From positions 47,710,697-47,774,696 of the forward strand of contig NC_133284.1 in NCBI RefSeq assembly GCF_005239225.2: a stretch of DNA of 64,000 bases, in the 5' to 3' direction. The position numbers and the translations under genes are program-made. The notes under the pieces are model-generated. The model saw only the letters and a program-made list of their open reading frames with translations, was not told the DNA's origin and ran no database searches. This document shows, one piece after another, positions 33,905 to 46,074 of this stretch. How positions within the stretch are numbered: position 1 is the first letter of the stretch; each line of letters starts with the position of its first letter. The DNA comes from Populus alba (taxonomy: Eukaryota > Streptophyta > Magnoliopsida > Malpighiales > Salicaceae).

Positions 33905-35307
33905 GAAGAATAACTATGGATGAGGAGATTCAATCCATTAAAACAACACATAAGAGTTGACTACTTTCCTAAAAAGATATAAGACCATTGAAGTCAAGTG
34001 GATTTACAAGTAAAAAAAAAAATACTCATAGAGCAGTTTAGAGATACAAAGCCAAACTTATAGCAAAAAGGTACAAGCAAAAAGAATGAATTGATTATAG
34101 GGAATTCCTTCCCCCGTTACTAGATATGAGACCATCATATTATTGATCTCACTAACTGCATAGAATATATGGAAGATTTACCAAATAGATATGAAACCAT
34201 TATTTCTAAATGGATTTCTCGAAGAAGAAATCTATATTGATTAGCCACCTGGATATATGAAGGAAGGAAAACAAGATAAGATGTACAAGTTGAAAAAAGT
34301 CTTTTAAAAGAATGATTTTGAAAAATATATCTATGAGCAAGCAATATATAAAGAAGAAGACAAATAAAAGTGTAATAATTGTTTGCTTATATGTTAATGA
34401 CTTGATATTCACAGGTAATAATCCAAATATGTTTGACGCTTTTAGTAGGAGCATGGTCAAAGAATCCAGGATGACGAATATAGGCCAAATGACTCATTTT
34501 CTTGAAATAAAACTTATACAAAATGAGAAAGGAATCCTCATCTCTCAAAGCAACTATGTGAAAGAGATTTTGAATAAGTTTAGAATGGATAATTACAACC
34601 CTGTGGGAACTCCAGTTGAGACAAGATTGTAATTGAGGAAAAATATGCAAGGAGATGTAGATCTTACTTACTTCAAAAGTCTGGTTGGAAGCTTGAAATA
34701 CCTGACTTGTACCAGATCAGTTATACTTTATAGAGTTGGGCTAGTCAAAAGATACATGAAGACCCTTGACCAGACTCATCTAAATACAGCCATGAAAATT
34801 CTTCATTGCATAAAAGGCTCTCTTAATGATGGTTTGTTCTACTCATACTATGAAGATTTCAAACTTATTAGTTCCTTTGATAGTAATTAGGGACTTGACT
34901 TGGATGGGAAAAAAAAAAAAAAGCACAAGCATGTTCACATTCTTTATGGGAGGCACAACATTTACCTAGTCATCAAAGAAACAATCAATTGTGACACTAT
35001 CAACTTGTTAAGCCGAGTATGTTGTTGTTAGCTCAATTGTCTACCATGGTATCTAGCTATGAAATGTTTTTAAGTACTTGGGATTTTCATAAGAGAGTCT
35101 CACGGAACTCTATATTAACAATCTATTAGAAATTTTCCTTGCAAAAAAATTAATCTTTCATGATAGAAGCAAACATATCGATAGTCAATATCATTTTATA
35201 AAAGAGCATGTGAAGAAGTGGAATTGATCTTTTACAGGATTTATGATCAGATTACAGATATTTTCATGAAGCCCCTCAAGCATGATATGATGATATATGC
35301 ATTGTTA
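33905..35307 (+). pseudogene. Copia reverse transcriptase-RNase H relic
   Basis: Broken plus-strand reading: MDEEIQSIK (33,921), VKWIYK (about 33,990), then an open stretch (34,312-34,632) with YVNDLIFTGNN in place of the YVDD box and GILISQSNYVKEILNKF, then VGSLKYLTCTRSV (34,680 on), and the C-terminal DIFMKPLKHDMM (about 35,252-35,290). Integrase and most of gag are missing, lost across or beyond LTR copy D. The catalytic Asp pair is altered to Asn-Asp. It ends abruptly against a carboxylesterase fragment without a 3' LTR. Confidence 0.85.
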
Positions 35308-35780
35308 TTAAATAGTGGTTAAATATATAGTTATGCTGATTTTGTAGAGTGTTTTTGGATAGAGAGAGTGCTGGTGCTCATTTAGCACACCACAAGGTCA
35401 TGAAACATGGGCCAGAGAAACTACCTGGCATGAATGTTGCAGGGACGGTTTTGGTACATACTTGTTTTGGTGGTGTTAGCAATGAGGTAAACGAATCAGA
35501 GGAAGCGAGGAAAAGGTTTGCTGCTTTTTGGCACTTTGTATGTCCTACAACAAGTAGGTGTGATGACCCTTTACGTAATCCAATTTTTTACCCAAAATTG
35601 GCTAGTCTGGGGGGCACCCTTGTCACTGTGCATTATGAAACTTTGAAGGAAAGTGCATGGGGTACTGTAGTGATTGAAATCATGGAGGCAAGAGGAGAGG
35701 GGCACGCCTTTCATTCTCTCAAACCTTCTACAATGGAAAAATCAGAAAACGAAACTAACCGGCCCTTAAATAAATGGTTT
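35308..35780 (+). pseudogene. C-terminal half of a plant carboxylesterase (CXE/GID1-like alpha/beta hydrolase)
   Basis: Reading starts at about 35,310 with WLN and YADF in the relative positions of the CXE family, then after a one-base frameshift VFLDRESAGAHLAHH. The nucleophile elbow, normally GDSAG, reads RESAG, so the Ser is kept but the Gly-Asp is lost. It continues with AGTVLVHTCFGG, WHFVCPTTSRCDDPLRNP, LASLGG and the catalytic-His region EGHAFHSLKP. The N-terminal half with the HGG oxyanion motif is missing, replaced by the copia relic. An open frame from 35,349 to 35,816 runs a little past the homology. Non-functional. Confidence 0.85.
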
Positions 35781-35963
35781 ATAATTGCAATTTCAAAAAT
35801 CATGCTGAGGATGTGAAGGAAATACAAACTCTTCAATAAAAACATTAGTATAATTTGTTCTTTTTTCCTTGCTGGGTTCACTAAATAGGAAAACAAAGTA
35901 GCCCAGTGAAGCTCTATAATGAAAGGGAGGTAGAATAGTGGGCTTGAAAGTTCGAGTGGGCTC

Positions 35964-36217
35964 GATGATTTACATTGCATAAATGTACAGTACTTCAGAA
36001 CCAATTAGTAACCTTATGCAAATAGTGTGCACTCAGAGATCATTGGCAAAGACGTCGCTCAAGCCATGCCTATGTGAATTGCATTAGGAAAGTTGGTGCC
36101 GTGCTCAGTACAGAACTGAGGAATTGGCATTAAACGGTTCCATGATTTACATGGACTTTACTTAAGAACCAAGTAACCTAATGCAAGTGCATGAATGCAA
36201 GTGTGAACTCACAGATC
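35964..36217 (+). repeat. Two diverged direct copies of about 77 bp
   Basis: Units at 35,964-36,040 and 36,142-36,217 share 'atgatttacat', 'cagaacca' or 'aagaacca', 'agtaacct', 'atgcaa' and 'cagagatc' or 'cacagatc'. They lie just downstream of the carboxylesterase fragment. Confidence 0.55.
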
Positions 36218-36231
36218 TCACATTTACATGT

Positions 36232-36415
36232 TTAAAAGAATGATTATAGTTATTTTTTTAAAATATTTTTCATACTAAAATTATTAAAATAATATTTTTT
36301 TTAATTTTAAAAAATTATCTTTTAAATCAGAACATCAAAACAATCTAAAATATATAAGAAATTAATTTTTAACAAAAAAAAATTAATTTTTTTAGAAATA
36401 TAAATTGGCTTGTGT
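36232..36415 (+). repeat. AT-rich miniature repeat
   Basis: Family order with 'attattaaaataatatttt', 'acatcaaaacaatctaaaat' and 'aaattaatttttaac'. Confidence 0.6.
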
Positions 36416-36469
36416 TTCCAAAAGCTTCCTAAGTTCTTCAATTTATAGCTTTTTTAGTGATTTTTAACC

Positions 36470-36605
36470 TTTTTTTTATTAAATAATTATTTTTAATTAA
36501 AAAATTTTATTAGATTATTTTGATATATTAATATTAAAAATAAATTAAAAAAATTAAAAAAAAATTATTTTAATATTTTTCTGAAATACAAAATCCAGCG
36601 CTCAA
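36470..36605 (-). repeat. AT-rich miniature repeat, inverse orientation
   Basis: Reverse of the family: 'agattattttgatatattaa' and 'attaaaaataaattaaaaaa', ending 'ctgaaatacaaaatcc'. Confidence 0.5.
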
Positions 36606-36862
36606 AAAATATCAAGCATTTTCACCCTCTGTCGATTACCAACTGTCATGTCTATCCTGCAAACCTTAATTGTACAATCAGCTTTTACACTGACTTCAAT
36701 AAATTATCGACTATTATATTTATAGTAACTACCTTTGCACTGTAATTTATTGTTAAATTATCATAAAATAAATAAATAAAACTTAAATATTTGAATGAAA
36801 ATAAATTATAAATTGATAAATAAAGTATACCGACCTTAAAACCTGCGCTACGCCGCATTTAA

Positions 36863-37070
36863 GCAGTGTTTGATAATTTGATATTTAGTTTTGAAGTGTT
36901 TTTAAATAATATTAAATTTATTTTATTTTTTAAAAATTAATATATTTTTAATGTTTTCATACTATTTTAATATACTGATATTAAAAATAATTTTTTTTAA
37001 AAAATTTATTTTATGTGTTTTAAAATAAAAAAACAAATACTACCACACTCTAAACACTCTCTTAAATTTA
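36863..37070 (-). repeat. AT-rich miniature repeat with complementary ends
   Basis: It starts 'agtgtttgataatttgata' and ends 'tactaccacactctaaacac', so the ends are roughly inverted (gtgttt against aaacac). The internal 'actattttaatatactgata' is the family motif. Confidence 0.6.
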
Positions 37071-39140
37071 AGTAAATGTTTTATATAATACAAAAAATAT
37101 ATTAATATTATGAATACATTTTATTATATTGTGATTTTTTAAATGGATAAGCATGAAGATATTATTTATATTTAATAAAATAAATTCATAAATAGTAAAA
37201 GATTTATTAAATACTTAAATTAAAAATAATTTTTTTCTAAAAAAAAATCAGTTGAGTTTGTAAACATTTAACCTTGACTTTTCTTTTAAATTTATGTATT
37301 TTTTATTTTAGAGGTGATTTTTATTTTTATAGTTGCATCATGCAAATAAAATTTATTATATCAAATATAAAAAAATAAATTACAATAATCTCTTTGAAAT
37401 ATTATAAAAATATATAATAATGAAAAAATAACGTCTATTTTTTAAAAAATTAAAAGATCAAAGAGAAAGGGTATTACTTTAGATTTAAATAAAACACTTA
37501 ATGCAAAATAAAAAAAAATACATAAAAACAAAGGGTATTAATTAATTTTTTGCAAACAATATTAAAAAAGAATCAAGCACTCCTGGGTTAGACCCATTCG
37601 TTTGCTTTAGTTTATTTAAAAAAACTATTATCAATCATCACTTGACCTATTTTTTTTATCACCTTTGGTGACAAAAAATTGTGGTCTAAGTTTTTGGACC
37701 TCAAAAAAACTATATTTTATTTTTTTTTATTTTGTTTTTAACTTGAAAACATCTTTAAAAATCAATATAAACCTTCAACAACCACTTATCAACCTCAAAA
37801 CACCATAAATCATTCTCAAAAAGAAAAATCAACCAAATACAAAAACCAAAAAAAATAATGAGAATGTTTGTAGAAAAATACCATCTTCATTAAACTCCTT
37901 TGAAGAAGAGAAATTTATTAACATAAAGATTTGACCCAAATGTGGTCAACTAATCACTTTTTTTTTTTGTTATTTTTTGATGAGTTTTTCTCTTTTTTTC
38001 TAAATCAAGAACTAAAAAAATAAACAAAATAAATATTTGGACCATAATGAGAATTTCAAAAACTTGAGATTGATCATGCTTTTTCTTTGTGTTTTATATT
38101 TTAGTCATTTCTCTTGCAATCTTGCCTTTGTTTCACAATTTCAAATAAAATTAGTGCATTAAAGGATTGAATAAAAAAGAGAGTTTAAGGGTGGAATTTT
38201 TTTTTAAAAAAAGTGATGAAATATAAACAGTAATCATCGATCTCAATTATTTTATTGTATTTAGTAATTTTCCATAATATATTTTTAAATATCAATAATA
38301 AATTTTATAATTATATAGAAAAATAAAAATTACTATGAAGTATTAAATAAGTTTTAACATATGTTAGCAGATCAAATATTTTAATAACATTTCTTGAATA
38401 AGTTATACCATAAATAAAGAAGTGAAGATAATATTACTAGCTAGCATTATATATATATATAAAAGCCATGGAGTCCAACTAGGTTATTTCCTGCAATATG
38501 CTCAAGTTGTACTATATTTTTTAAAAATGTAAAAAATAAAATATTTAGGTTGTGATTAATTTTTTTTGCATTCTCATTAAACCTAGTTCAACAAGTTAAA
38601 TTTAAAAATTCTCGACTCGACTCTTTATCCCGTTTAAGTTTCAAATTAAATTATATTAAAGTTGCTCAAATTTGACCTGGTCAACTTAATAAGTTCAAAG
38701 ACAATCTAGATGACTAGTAAAAATATGATTTGATTTTTTAAAAAAAATCTCAAAATAACATCTTTTTTTATTTAAATATTAAAACAAAGATGTATATCAG
38801 ATCCATTAGGATCCATCTTGGATAACTTGTTAAAAATTATAGACTTCAATAGATTTAATAATGTTTTTTATTTAATTATTTAATAAAACATAAAGATGAA
38901 TTCAAAATTAATATAATATTAAATTTAGAAGAAAAGTTTTCCTTTTATTTTTAAATTTGCCATGGATTTTCTCCATATTTTACACCTTGATTTTTTTTAA
39001 AATTTTTGTCTATACTTAGTAAAAATTTGACAAATCGGTTATAAAATTGGCATGGAAAGCTAAAAATATATTCAGAATGAAAATAAAAAAAGGATTGGTA
39101 ATTGTAAATAGTGTAGGTATTTATGATTGTGATAATGGTT
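37071..39140. other. AT-rich intergenic stretch, no gene recognised
   Basis: Nothing coding is recognised. It includes homopolymer runs and dispersed repeat-like text, for example around 37,590-37,720 and 38,580-38,710. A short TA run lies at about 38,449-38,460. Confidence 0.5.
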
Positions 39141-39300
39141 ATGGTTCAAAGTATTTTTTACTTAGAAATATATAAAAATAAAATTTTTTATTTTTAAAAA
39201 AATATTTTTAATATTAACATATTAAAATAATTTAAAAACATAAAAAAATTAATTCTAAAACAATCAAAAATTAAAATTTTAAAAAAATATAATTTGCACC
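39140..39300 (+). repeat. AT-rich miniature repeat upstream of the tail-anchored protein gene
   Basis: Contains 'ttaatattaacatattaaaa' and 'aataatttaaaaacataaaa' and ends 'aatttgcaccgcc'. It lies about 440 bp before the next start codon. Confidence 0.55.
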
Positions 39301-39656
39301 GCCTTACCTTAAATTGATATACACCCCATCAATAGATGCTTTTGGCAGGGAGCGCTTTAACGCATGGTCCACCGCTCTCTCTATCCAAAGCAAAACCCTC
39401 TCCATTTCCCACTAATCTCAAAACAGAAAAGATAATATTCTTATTACATTCACTAATCCATAATTTTAGGTGTAATAACCTCATTGGTTTTATCAAAAAG
39501 ATTTAATGATTATTATTAGAAAGCAAATGGCAATAAATGCAAATTCATTCATTTTCTTTTCTTACACCAATGATTTTTATTTTATTTTATTTATAAAAAA
39601 AACACAGCCCGTATAGATATCCTACCAAAAAGCTTAAGCAAGGTAACCAGAAAAAC

Positions 39657-39663
39657 TATAAAT
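39657..39663 (+). promoter_or_regulatory. TATA-like box
   Basis: Reads tataaat, 81 bp before the start codon at 39,744. Confidence 0.5.
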
Positions 39664-39743
39664 TCCCCATTTGTCTCAGTCTTTCTATCTTCTCATAGTG
39701 ATTTCAATTCGAAACGTTTCAATTTCGTTATCAATCCTTGAGC

Positions 39744-42700
39744 ATGGGAGGAGGAGGAGCGATGAGAGCTGCGGCTAAGGTGGCTGGAATTGGAGGGGTT
39801 AACTCCGGGATCCGTGGCGGCATCTCTTGTGTTCCTCCATCGGCGGAGCAGTCGGTGCGCAATGCTTCCCGTCCTGTTTCGGCGATCATATCGTCCACGC
39901 TGAGTGGAGGTGAGGTTGCGGCGACGGTGCAGAGGCCTTCGTGGGAGCTGGATGAGTGGGAGTTCGCTGGTGGCGTGGAAGAGGAGACGGTAATGCATTC
40001 GGCTGAGCCTGTGGCTAGAGTTGTTTTCGGTGGTGCACCGCCGAGTTTGCAGGAGGCTGAGGCAGCTACTTTTGAATTGAAAGATGCTTTCCAAAAGTAA
40101 TGTTTTAACCTTCATTGAATCCACTTGTTTTTAATTGTGCTTTGATTTGATTAAGGATTGTGTCGTTTTTATTTCCTTCTATGTTTTTATATTGTTAATG
40201 ATTCATAACTATTATGATATTTGGGAATTGTTGTTAATCTTGAAAGTGTGGAGCTTTGACATTTTGGTTTCAGTTTATAGAAACTGCGATTGATAATAAG
40301 ATAAAAAATGAAAAGAATGGAATTTTAAATTCTTGATGTCGAATCATGCTGTGTTTTCTTTGGTTGTTGAATGTATAGAGGAAATGGGGCTTCGCGTCTG
40401 TAATCCTAGTGGTTGTCGATGTAAGTTCTTGGAGATTTTTTGAACACTTTTTTGTTTATTATTGACACAGAAAAAAATTGAAAAGGTATGTGATATTTGA
40501 TGGTTTTGGGATGATTTATTGTTTTTTGAATCGTTGAATTTCAGGACATGAAAGTTTCTGCATGCTTCTTGTCCGTGAACACGGAAATGACTTATTATTT
40601 GCATTAAAAACTGTTTTTTGTTCTGCTACCTGGGATTGTTTGGTGTTATCATCATTTAGATTAGGTTTAAATGGCTGATTGAACTTTGCATGCTATGTGT
40701 AGTTGGTTTGGCTGGAATTTGATAGATTGCCCTTGTACTGATTAGGTTGTTATCTTTCATAATCGTTGTTGAATTTGGTGTGATCAGTTCTCTTGTAAAT
40801 TGCTATTTTTTTTTAATTGAATTTTCTCTCATCTACTTTCGAGATGCTTACCTTCAAGACAAGGTAGTTAAATTGAAAGAAGGCTCTTCTAAATAGCATC
40901 ATTGAGTTTGATGTAACTTCTAAGTGCATATAGCCAAATTGCATGGTAATCAGAAATTTCCAGTACACATGCTGACAAAAAGCTGTGGTTTTTCTCCTCC
41001 TTATGGGAAGCTTCCAGGCATATAAATATCCTCACTTGTGTGTGTCTGATGTGTATCTTTAATCTCTTTCTTCCCTATCATTGCATTTTTATGGCAATTG
41101 TAGTTGCTGAAGAAGTAAATATTATGGAACTGAGGATGCATTTCTTGGATTGCTGGAATCATATCAAATATCATCTTTGGGGAACGTATGTTCCTTGATT
41201 TTTACTTATGAATAATTTTGCCACTGTAAGATCTCAGAGTTTCTATTTTTCTTTTTCTGAAACATGATGCTTATTTGTCTATGCAGATAATGTCAGTTCA
41301 TTATTTTTCTTGATGAGTTTAGTTGTTATACCAAATTGGCTAACAGAATTATATGTGGTGTTTTATTGAAGTTGTGGAACATCTGTGTTGCCAGGATTTT
41401 TAATAGCTATGCTATTAGTTTTTTTTTTTTGTTCCTTATTTTAATTCTGGTGGCATGATATCATGTTTACCTTTTTTTTATGCTTAACTGTTATTCACAG
41501 AGTATATCTGTCGGCTCCAAGCTCAGGAACTGGCAGTTCAGATGGAGGTAGTCAGTTGTCTGGCCTCCCTTTGCTTAGAAAATCAGACTCTTTGGAAACT
41601 AAAGGTTGTATTACCTGTGACCCAACTGGAGCTCCTGTGTCAAAATATGCTATGCAGGCATTTTCATTGCTTAATGAAAGTCCTAAAATTCAGGTTCTGA
41701 TACATCACTCTCCCGTCGAGTATTTCTTTTCTCCTTTTGCTTAGAGTTGCATTCATGATGAGTTAATTTGACAATGCAGTTGCTTGTAATTGAACAAATA
41801 TATCTCAATTATTTTTTTCTACTACAGAATTGAATTAATCTTCAATTATGTGTTTGTTGTGGTTTCATTATGTTTGGTATTGTTAGCTGCTGAGTGGTTT
41901 TCAAGCTTAGCTTCAATGACACTAAGCTTTCGATGCATTTCGAAAACCCCTGTCATTTCATACAGCCTGGACCATGCATAGAATGTATAACTGATATGCT
42001 GCTTTGTTTTATAAATTATAAGGCCTGATATATAATACCTTAGGACTTTCAATTTTGTTGGATTCCTTAAGGCCACTTGAACATTTTGAAATGTATATTT
42101 TTTTTTTTTCTATTATTGCATCTAACATACCGGTTTTAAAATATATTAATGTTGATTGATGAATTCAGCTTACTGGACTAATCACTGATTTTAATATTAT
42201 GCATAGACTGTTGTTGCTGCCGTTGCCTCTGATCCAAATGTCTGGAACGCAGTTTGGGAGAACGAAGCCCTTCAGGATTTCCTCCAGTCCCAGAATACCA
42301 GTAAGTGTTCTCTTTTTTCTTTCAATCCACGTGTGCCATTCTTTTTTTATATTCCTGTTATCTATCTCTACCTATTTTATACCTGAAGCCAAGGAATCTG
42401 TTGCAGATACCCAGTCATCTGAAGCCAAGGAGTTTGTCAGAGATACCGACTTTCAGGATGCAGTATCTTCTAAGAAGTTAGCTGAATTATCTGATGATGA
42501 AAGTGATGCTGGAAGCTCTCAAACTGAACTCGTGGATATTATCAATAACGTCAAGCTTACTGTGGTTGACATGGTGACCAATGTATCTTCTTACTTCCAA
42601 AAGATTTTTAGCTTTTCATCTGCAGAGCACACTCCTGCTGCCAATGAAAGTCCTGCAGCAACTACCATCGAAAAGACCATAGGAGCATCTCTCATGGCAC

Positions 42701-42744
42701 TGGCAGTGATGGTTATTGTGGTGGTTGCGCTGAGACGCCCTTAA
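39744..42744 (+). CDS. Uncharacterised plant protein, four exons, C-terminal membrane anchor
   Basis: Exons 39,744-40,096, 41,501-41,693, 42,207-42,300 and 42,407-42,744. All introns are GT-AG and frames join without a stop, giving 325 residues. The start is the ATG at 39,744 (MGGGGAMRAAAKVAG). Exon 1 is GC-rich, with a Ser/Gly/Ala-rich N-terminus, an acidic Trp-containing segment (SWELDEWEF) and a conserved-looking VVFGGAPPSLQEAEAATFEL. Exons 2-3 carry TKGCITCDPTGAPVSKYAMQ and NVWNAVWENEALQDF. Exon 4 has an acidic stretch (SDDESDAGSS), an amphipathic part and one hydrophobic segment at about 304-321 followed by ALRRP, the layout of a tail-anchored protein. I do not recognise the family, and no enzymatic motif is visible. 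Organelle or ER outer membrane is the guess from the tail. Confidence 0.85.
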
Positions 42745-43663
42745 AAGTTCATTTCCTGGCAAGCCAGCCCGTAAATTAGCCGAGTCTGCAGCCTTATTTG
42801 TGTTTCTGGATGCTTAAATGGATGCCTAAAAAATGTTCTAGATATAGCATATTTATGTATAGTTTTGAAAGATAACATTGAGTACTACGCATCCATGTTT
42901 GAATAATTTTCGTTTTATTTTTCCATCAGGCTGCATTTCACCTGTTGTGGTTGACCTCCTGGAGCAACCACTTGTTGCAATAGTAATCTCTTTTGGATGA
43001 CAGATGAAGACGAAAAATAATGAAAAAGACTTATTTATATTGCTTGAATGACTACATAGTTGTATCTCATTACAATTCCAGTTCAGTTCATGGTGACAGT
43101 TGCTGTCAAAGTCGCTATGCTATCAATGCCTGCTTTGGTGTCAATGGTAAATTTTACTTGCTCAGCTATTTATATTCAGAGATCAATACCATAAAATTGG
43201 CACTTAGATTACTTATTTGAATCTACAAAATTGAGCATGTTACATTAGAAGCTCGTGAAACAAATCACCAGCAGATGGTCATCTTCATCTTTTTTTTTTT
43301 TGGGGGACACCCCGTTGAAGAAATCAGATTATCATGCATGGTTCTCTGATTATACCTCGGTACTAATATACAGAATGGCCTCCTTCTCCAGATGCATCTT
43401 TCCTTTGTCTCTTTTACTTTTTACCGGTGTCCGGTTTGGTTGGCCTCGCTGATAAGAACAAATTTCACTTGAGCTTTTTGTAATTGAGGAAACCTGTGTA
43501 GCTTCGATACTCAATCAAGGAATAAACATTTATACTAATATGCTTACCTTTCTCAAGACAAATGCCAAGTATAAATCAGCTTAGGATAAAAAAGAAGCTA
43601 TTCCATCATGCAACAATTTCAAAGAAAAAACATAAAGATACAGGTAAAAAAACCCACTGAGGT

Positions 43664-45019
43664 CTCGGTTCCCATCACCCAAAGCACCAAGTCTTTGCGT
43701 TAAATCAACGTACTCTGGTTTCTTCATATTTTCGTGTACAAAATCGTGATTATTCTTCACAAAAACCAGCTCAAAGTCATACTGCCAAAGTTGAAAGCAT
43801 GGCTACATGATAAGTCTATATAGGTTGATGCTTGAAAAGCTCCACGTGTGGCCAGCTTTTAAAACCAGAGGAATACTTTGATAGCTTTGAAAAGATGTTG
43901 AAACCACAGGCTTCATTTCCTGCACCGTGACTTTTTTTTTTTTTTTTTAAAAAAAAGCAATAATTTTATACCTCTTCTGCCAAAGATTTGAAGATGTTGA
44001 TAGGGACAATCCATTCAGGACAATCAACAGCATCCTGCAACAGAAACCATGGGTATCAACATCATCTGGAGTTTAGAATGAGAATCTTTCAACTAAAGCG
44101 TACAAAGGGAACCGAATAATTAAGTAGCAGAAGAATAAGAGCTCGTAATTTCTGATGGATAGATTGAGAAGGGAATAAACAGAGGATTTCATCATTACTG
44201 GCATGTGGTAACTAATTGGGTGCTGCACAAAAAAAGCATAAGTTCAATTGATGCAAAAATACTTGATAACTCATGAATAGCTCTAAATGGAAGTTGTACT
44301 TGATACCCAAAGGGCTAGAAGATTTAAATTTCTGAACCATAGAGCAATGAACTTGTCAGATTAGAGCATAGGGTACAAAGGTCTAAATCTTGGAGTTGTG
44401 AAAAGGAACATTTTATGAGAACACTTCGGATAGACTGAGAGTATGTTTGATGGTATAGTAACGATTACTTTTTAAATAATTTTTCGTGTTGAAATATATG
44501 TTAATGATTTTAAAAAAAAAAAAACCATTTTTGATAGTATCACATCAAAACAATCTAAAATATACAAATTATATTAAATTTTAACAAAAAAAAAAAAAAT
44601 TTTTTTTAGAAACACGATTTACACCGCGTTTTCACACAATTTTTCTTTGCAAGGTCTAAATCAAACATCATTATTCCATGAATTCTTAAAAAAGCCTTCC
44701 CATACAGAGCATATATAAACAGAAATGCAAGATATCACATTAATAGAAAATTTCATGATGTTATGAAGGTGCCTCCTGGCCTTTTATGTTCGTAGAGGCA
44801 GAAAAAAGCATGTTATGTTTTTGGTCAAAATTCATAAATCTGATCTTTTGAAAATATTTGAAAGGCACAAGACAAAAACCTTCTCCAAGTTTTTTTTATG
44901 ATAACATTTGCATCCGGCATTGTTCCTATGAAGGTGCCTCCAGGCCGAAGCAAGGTTGATATATTGGCTAATGCTCTCAGTGCACGTGCCTCAGTTGACC
45001 ATGAATAGTGCAAGGCAAA
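43664..45019 (-). pseudogene. mRNA cap (guanine-N7) methyltransferase relic, three exons
   Basis: Minus-strand exon-like pieces with proper acceptors. 45,019-44,880 reads FALHYSWSTEARALRALAN, then LLRPGGTFIGTMPDANVIIKK. 44,034-43,972 reads DAVDCPEWIVPINIFKSLAEE in 21 codons. 43,791-43,664 reads YDFELVFVKNNHDFVHENM and GALGDGNRD. These match the cap methyltransferase that methylates the guanosine cap in the nucleus. Missing are the N-terminal exons with the SAM-binding start, the exon between the first two pieces, and the final exon. A run of eight A's at the end of the first piece holds one base too many and breaks the frame. The copy is probably non-functional, a partial duplicate of a gene elsewhere. 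Confidence 0.82.
44438..44640 (+). repeat. AT-rich miniature repeat in a pseudogene intron
   Basis: Starts 'agagtatgtttgatggtat', contains 'atcacatcaaaacaatctaa', ends 'acaccgcgttttcacac'. It lies between the first two exons of the methyltransferase relic. Confidence 0.65.
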
Positions 45020-45889
45020 CTGCAAATTTTGTGTTGATGCTTCAGAACTAAGTAAAACCACACACAGAGATTTGATGAATCCTATGGATATATATCCATG
45101 ATTTGCATGATTAACTGAAGAATTAGCATATAACAATGGGAAAGATATTATATCCAGTCCAATGCACTGGAAAATGGAAAGTACAATATAGCAGAGATGC
45201 ATGGAAAGGACAAATACTTTGGGTATTAAGTTTGAAGCATCAGCTAGTTCCTAGGTTTTTCTGGTCATATTGTGCCCTTTTAGCGAGACAGATACGTCAA
45301 AAGGAACACAAAAATTGATGATATTAACATTTTCAAATTTCTAGAAAAAAAAAAGGACATTTGTATTCATATATCACACAACAATATCCATTTCCATTAT
45401 CAAGCAAAGTTATTAAGAGTCCAGTGAAATAGCTCAAAAAGTCCCTAGGTCAGCATAGTTGATTGATGAGTAGATATAGATGCAGAAAAAATTTAAATGC
45501 TTGACAGCTGCTTCAGCAGATGCTGGATTTAGCATTACATTAAGTGGTGGTCTGGTAATGCAGCTAGGTGTGACCCATCATAAATTGAGGCTGCACTTGA
45601 AGTTTAACAAAAATCAAATAGTCCAGCTTTGCAAAAAGCTGCTCATCTCAGTTTTTTCCATAACAAAGAGTAACACGGGGAAATGAAACAGAAACGAAGA
45701 AGAAAGATTTAACAAAGGCCAATGCAGGAAGAAAAAGAGGCACCACCACTTACCTTCCTCATTGCCGCCACAAAAATATCCTTGAGTCATTGTCGACAAC
45801 AGCGGCACCACCATTAGAGGGAAGAAAACCGCGCAAGGTAGCCTGCTCTTTCCTTCTCCTTCTTTTTCAACTGCATTTTCTCATATCCA

Positions 45890-46020
45890 CTGTTCTGCTA
45901 AGTGAACAGTGAAGAGATTCACTATCCACTGTTCACGTTGCATGTGAACAGTGGAGAGGTGGAAAGTGAATTAATTCACTCTCCACTATTCATGTGAACA
46001 ATGTAGAGTGTCTCCACTAT
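45890..46020. repeat. Cluster of inverted GTGAACAGTG/CACTGTTCAC motifs
   Basis: At least two copies of gtgaacagtg, diverged relatives such as gtgaacaatg, and inverted cactgttcac or cactattcat alternate in about 130 bp. A perfect 16-bp palindrome, agtgaattaattcact, lies at 45,965-45,980. The sequence can form several alternative hairpins. It is 60 bp upstream of a Harbinger transposase fragment and may be terminal or subterminal DNA of that element. Confidence 0.6.
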
Positions 46021-46074
46021 CGGTTCGGCCCAAACCTAAATGCATTAGACCGTGTCCGACCTTGTAAAATAAAA

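Noticed and set aside
39693..40124. 143-codon minus-strand frame
   Set aside because: It is antisense to exon 1 of the tail-anchored protein gene; the open frame follows from that exon's GC-rich composition.
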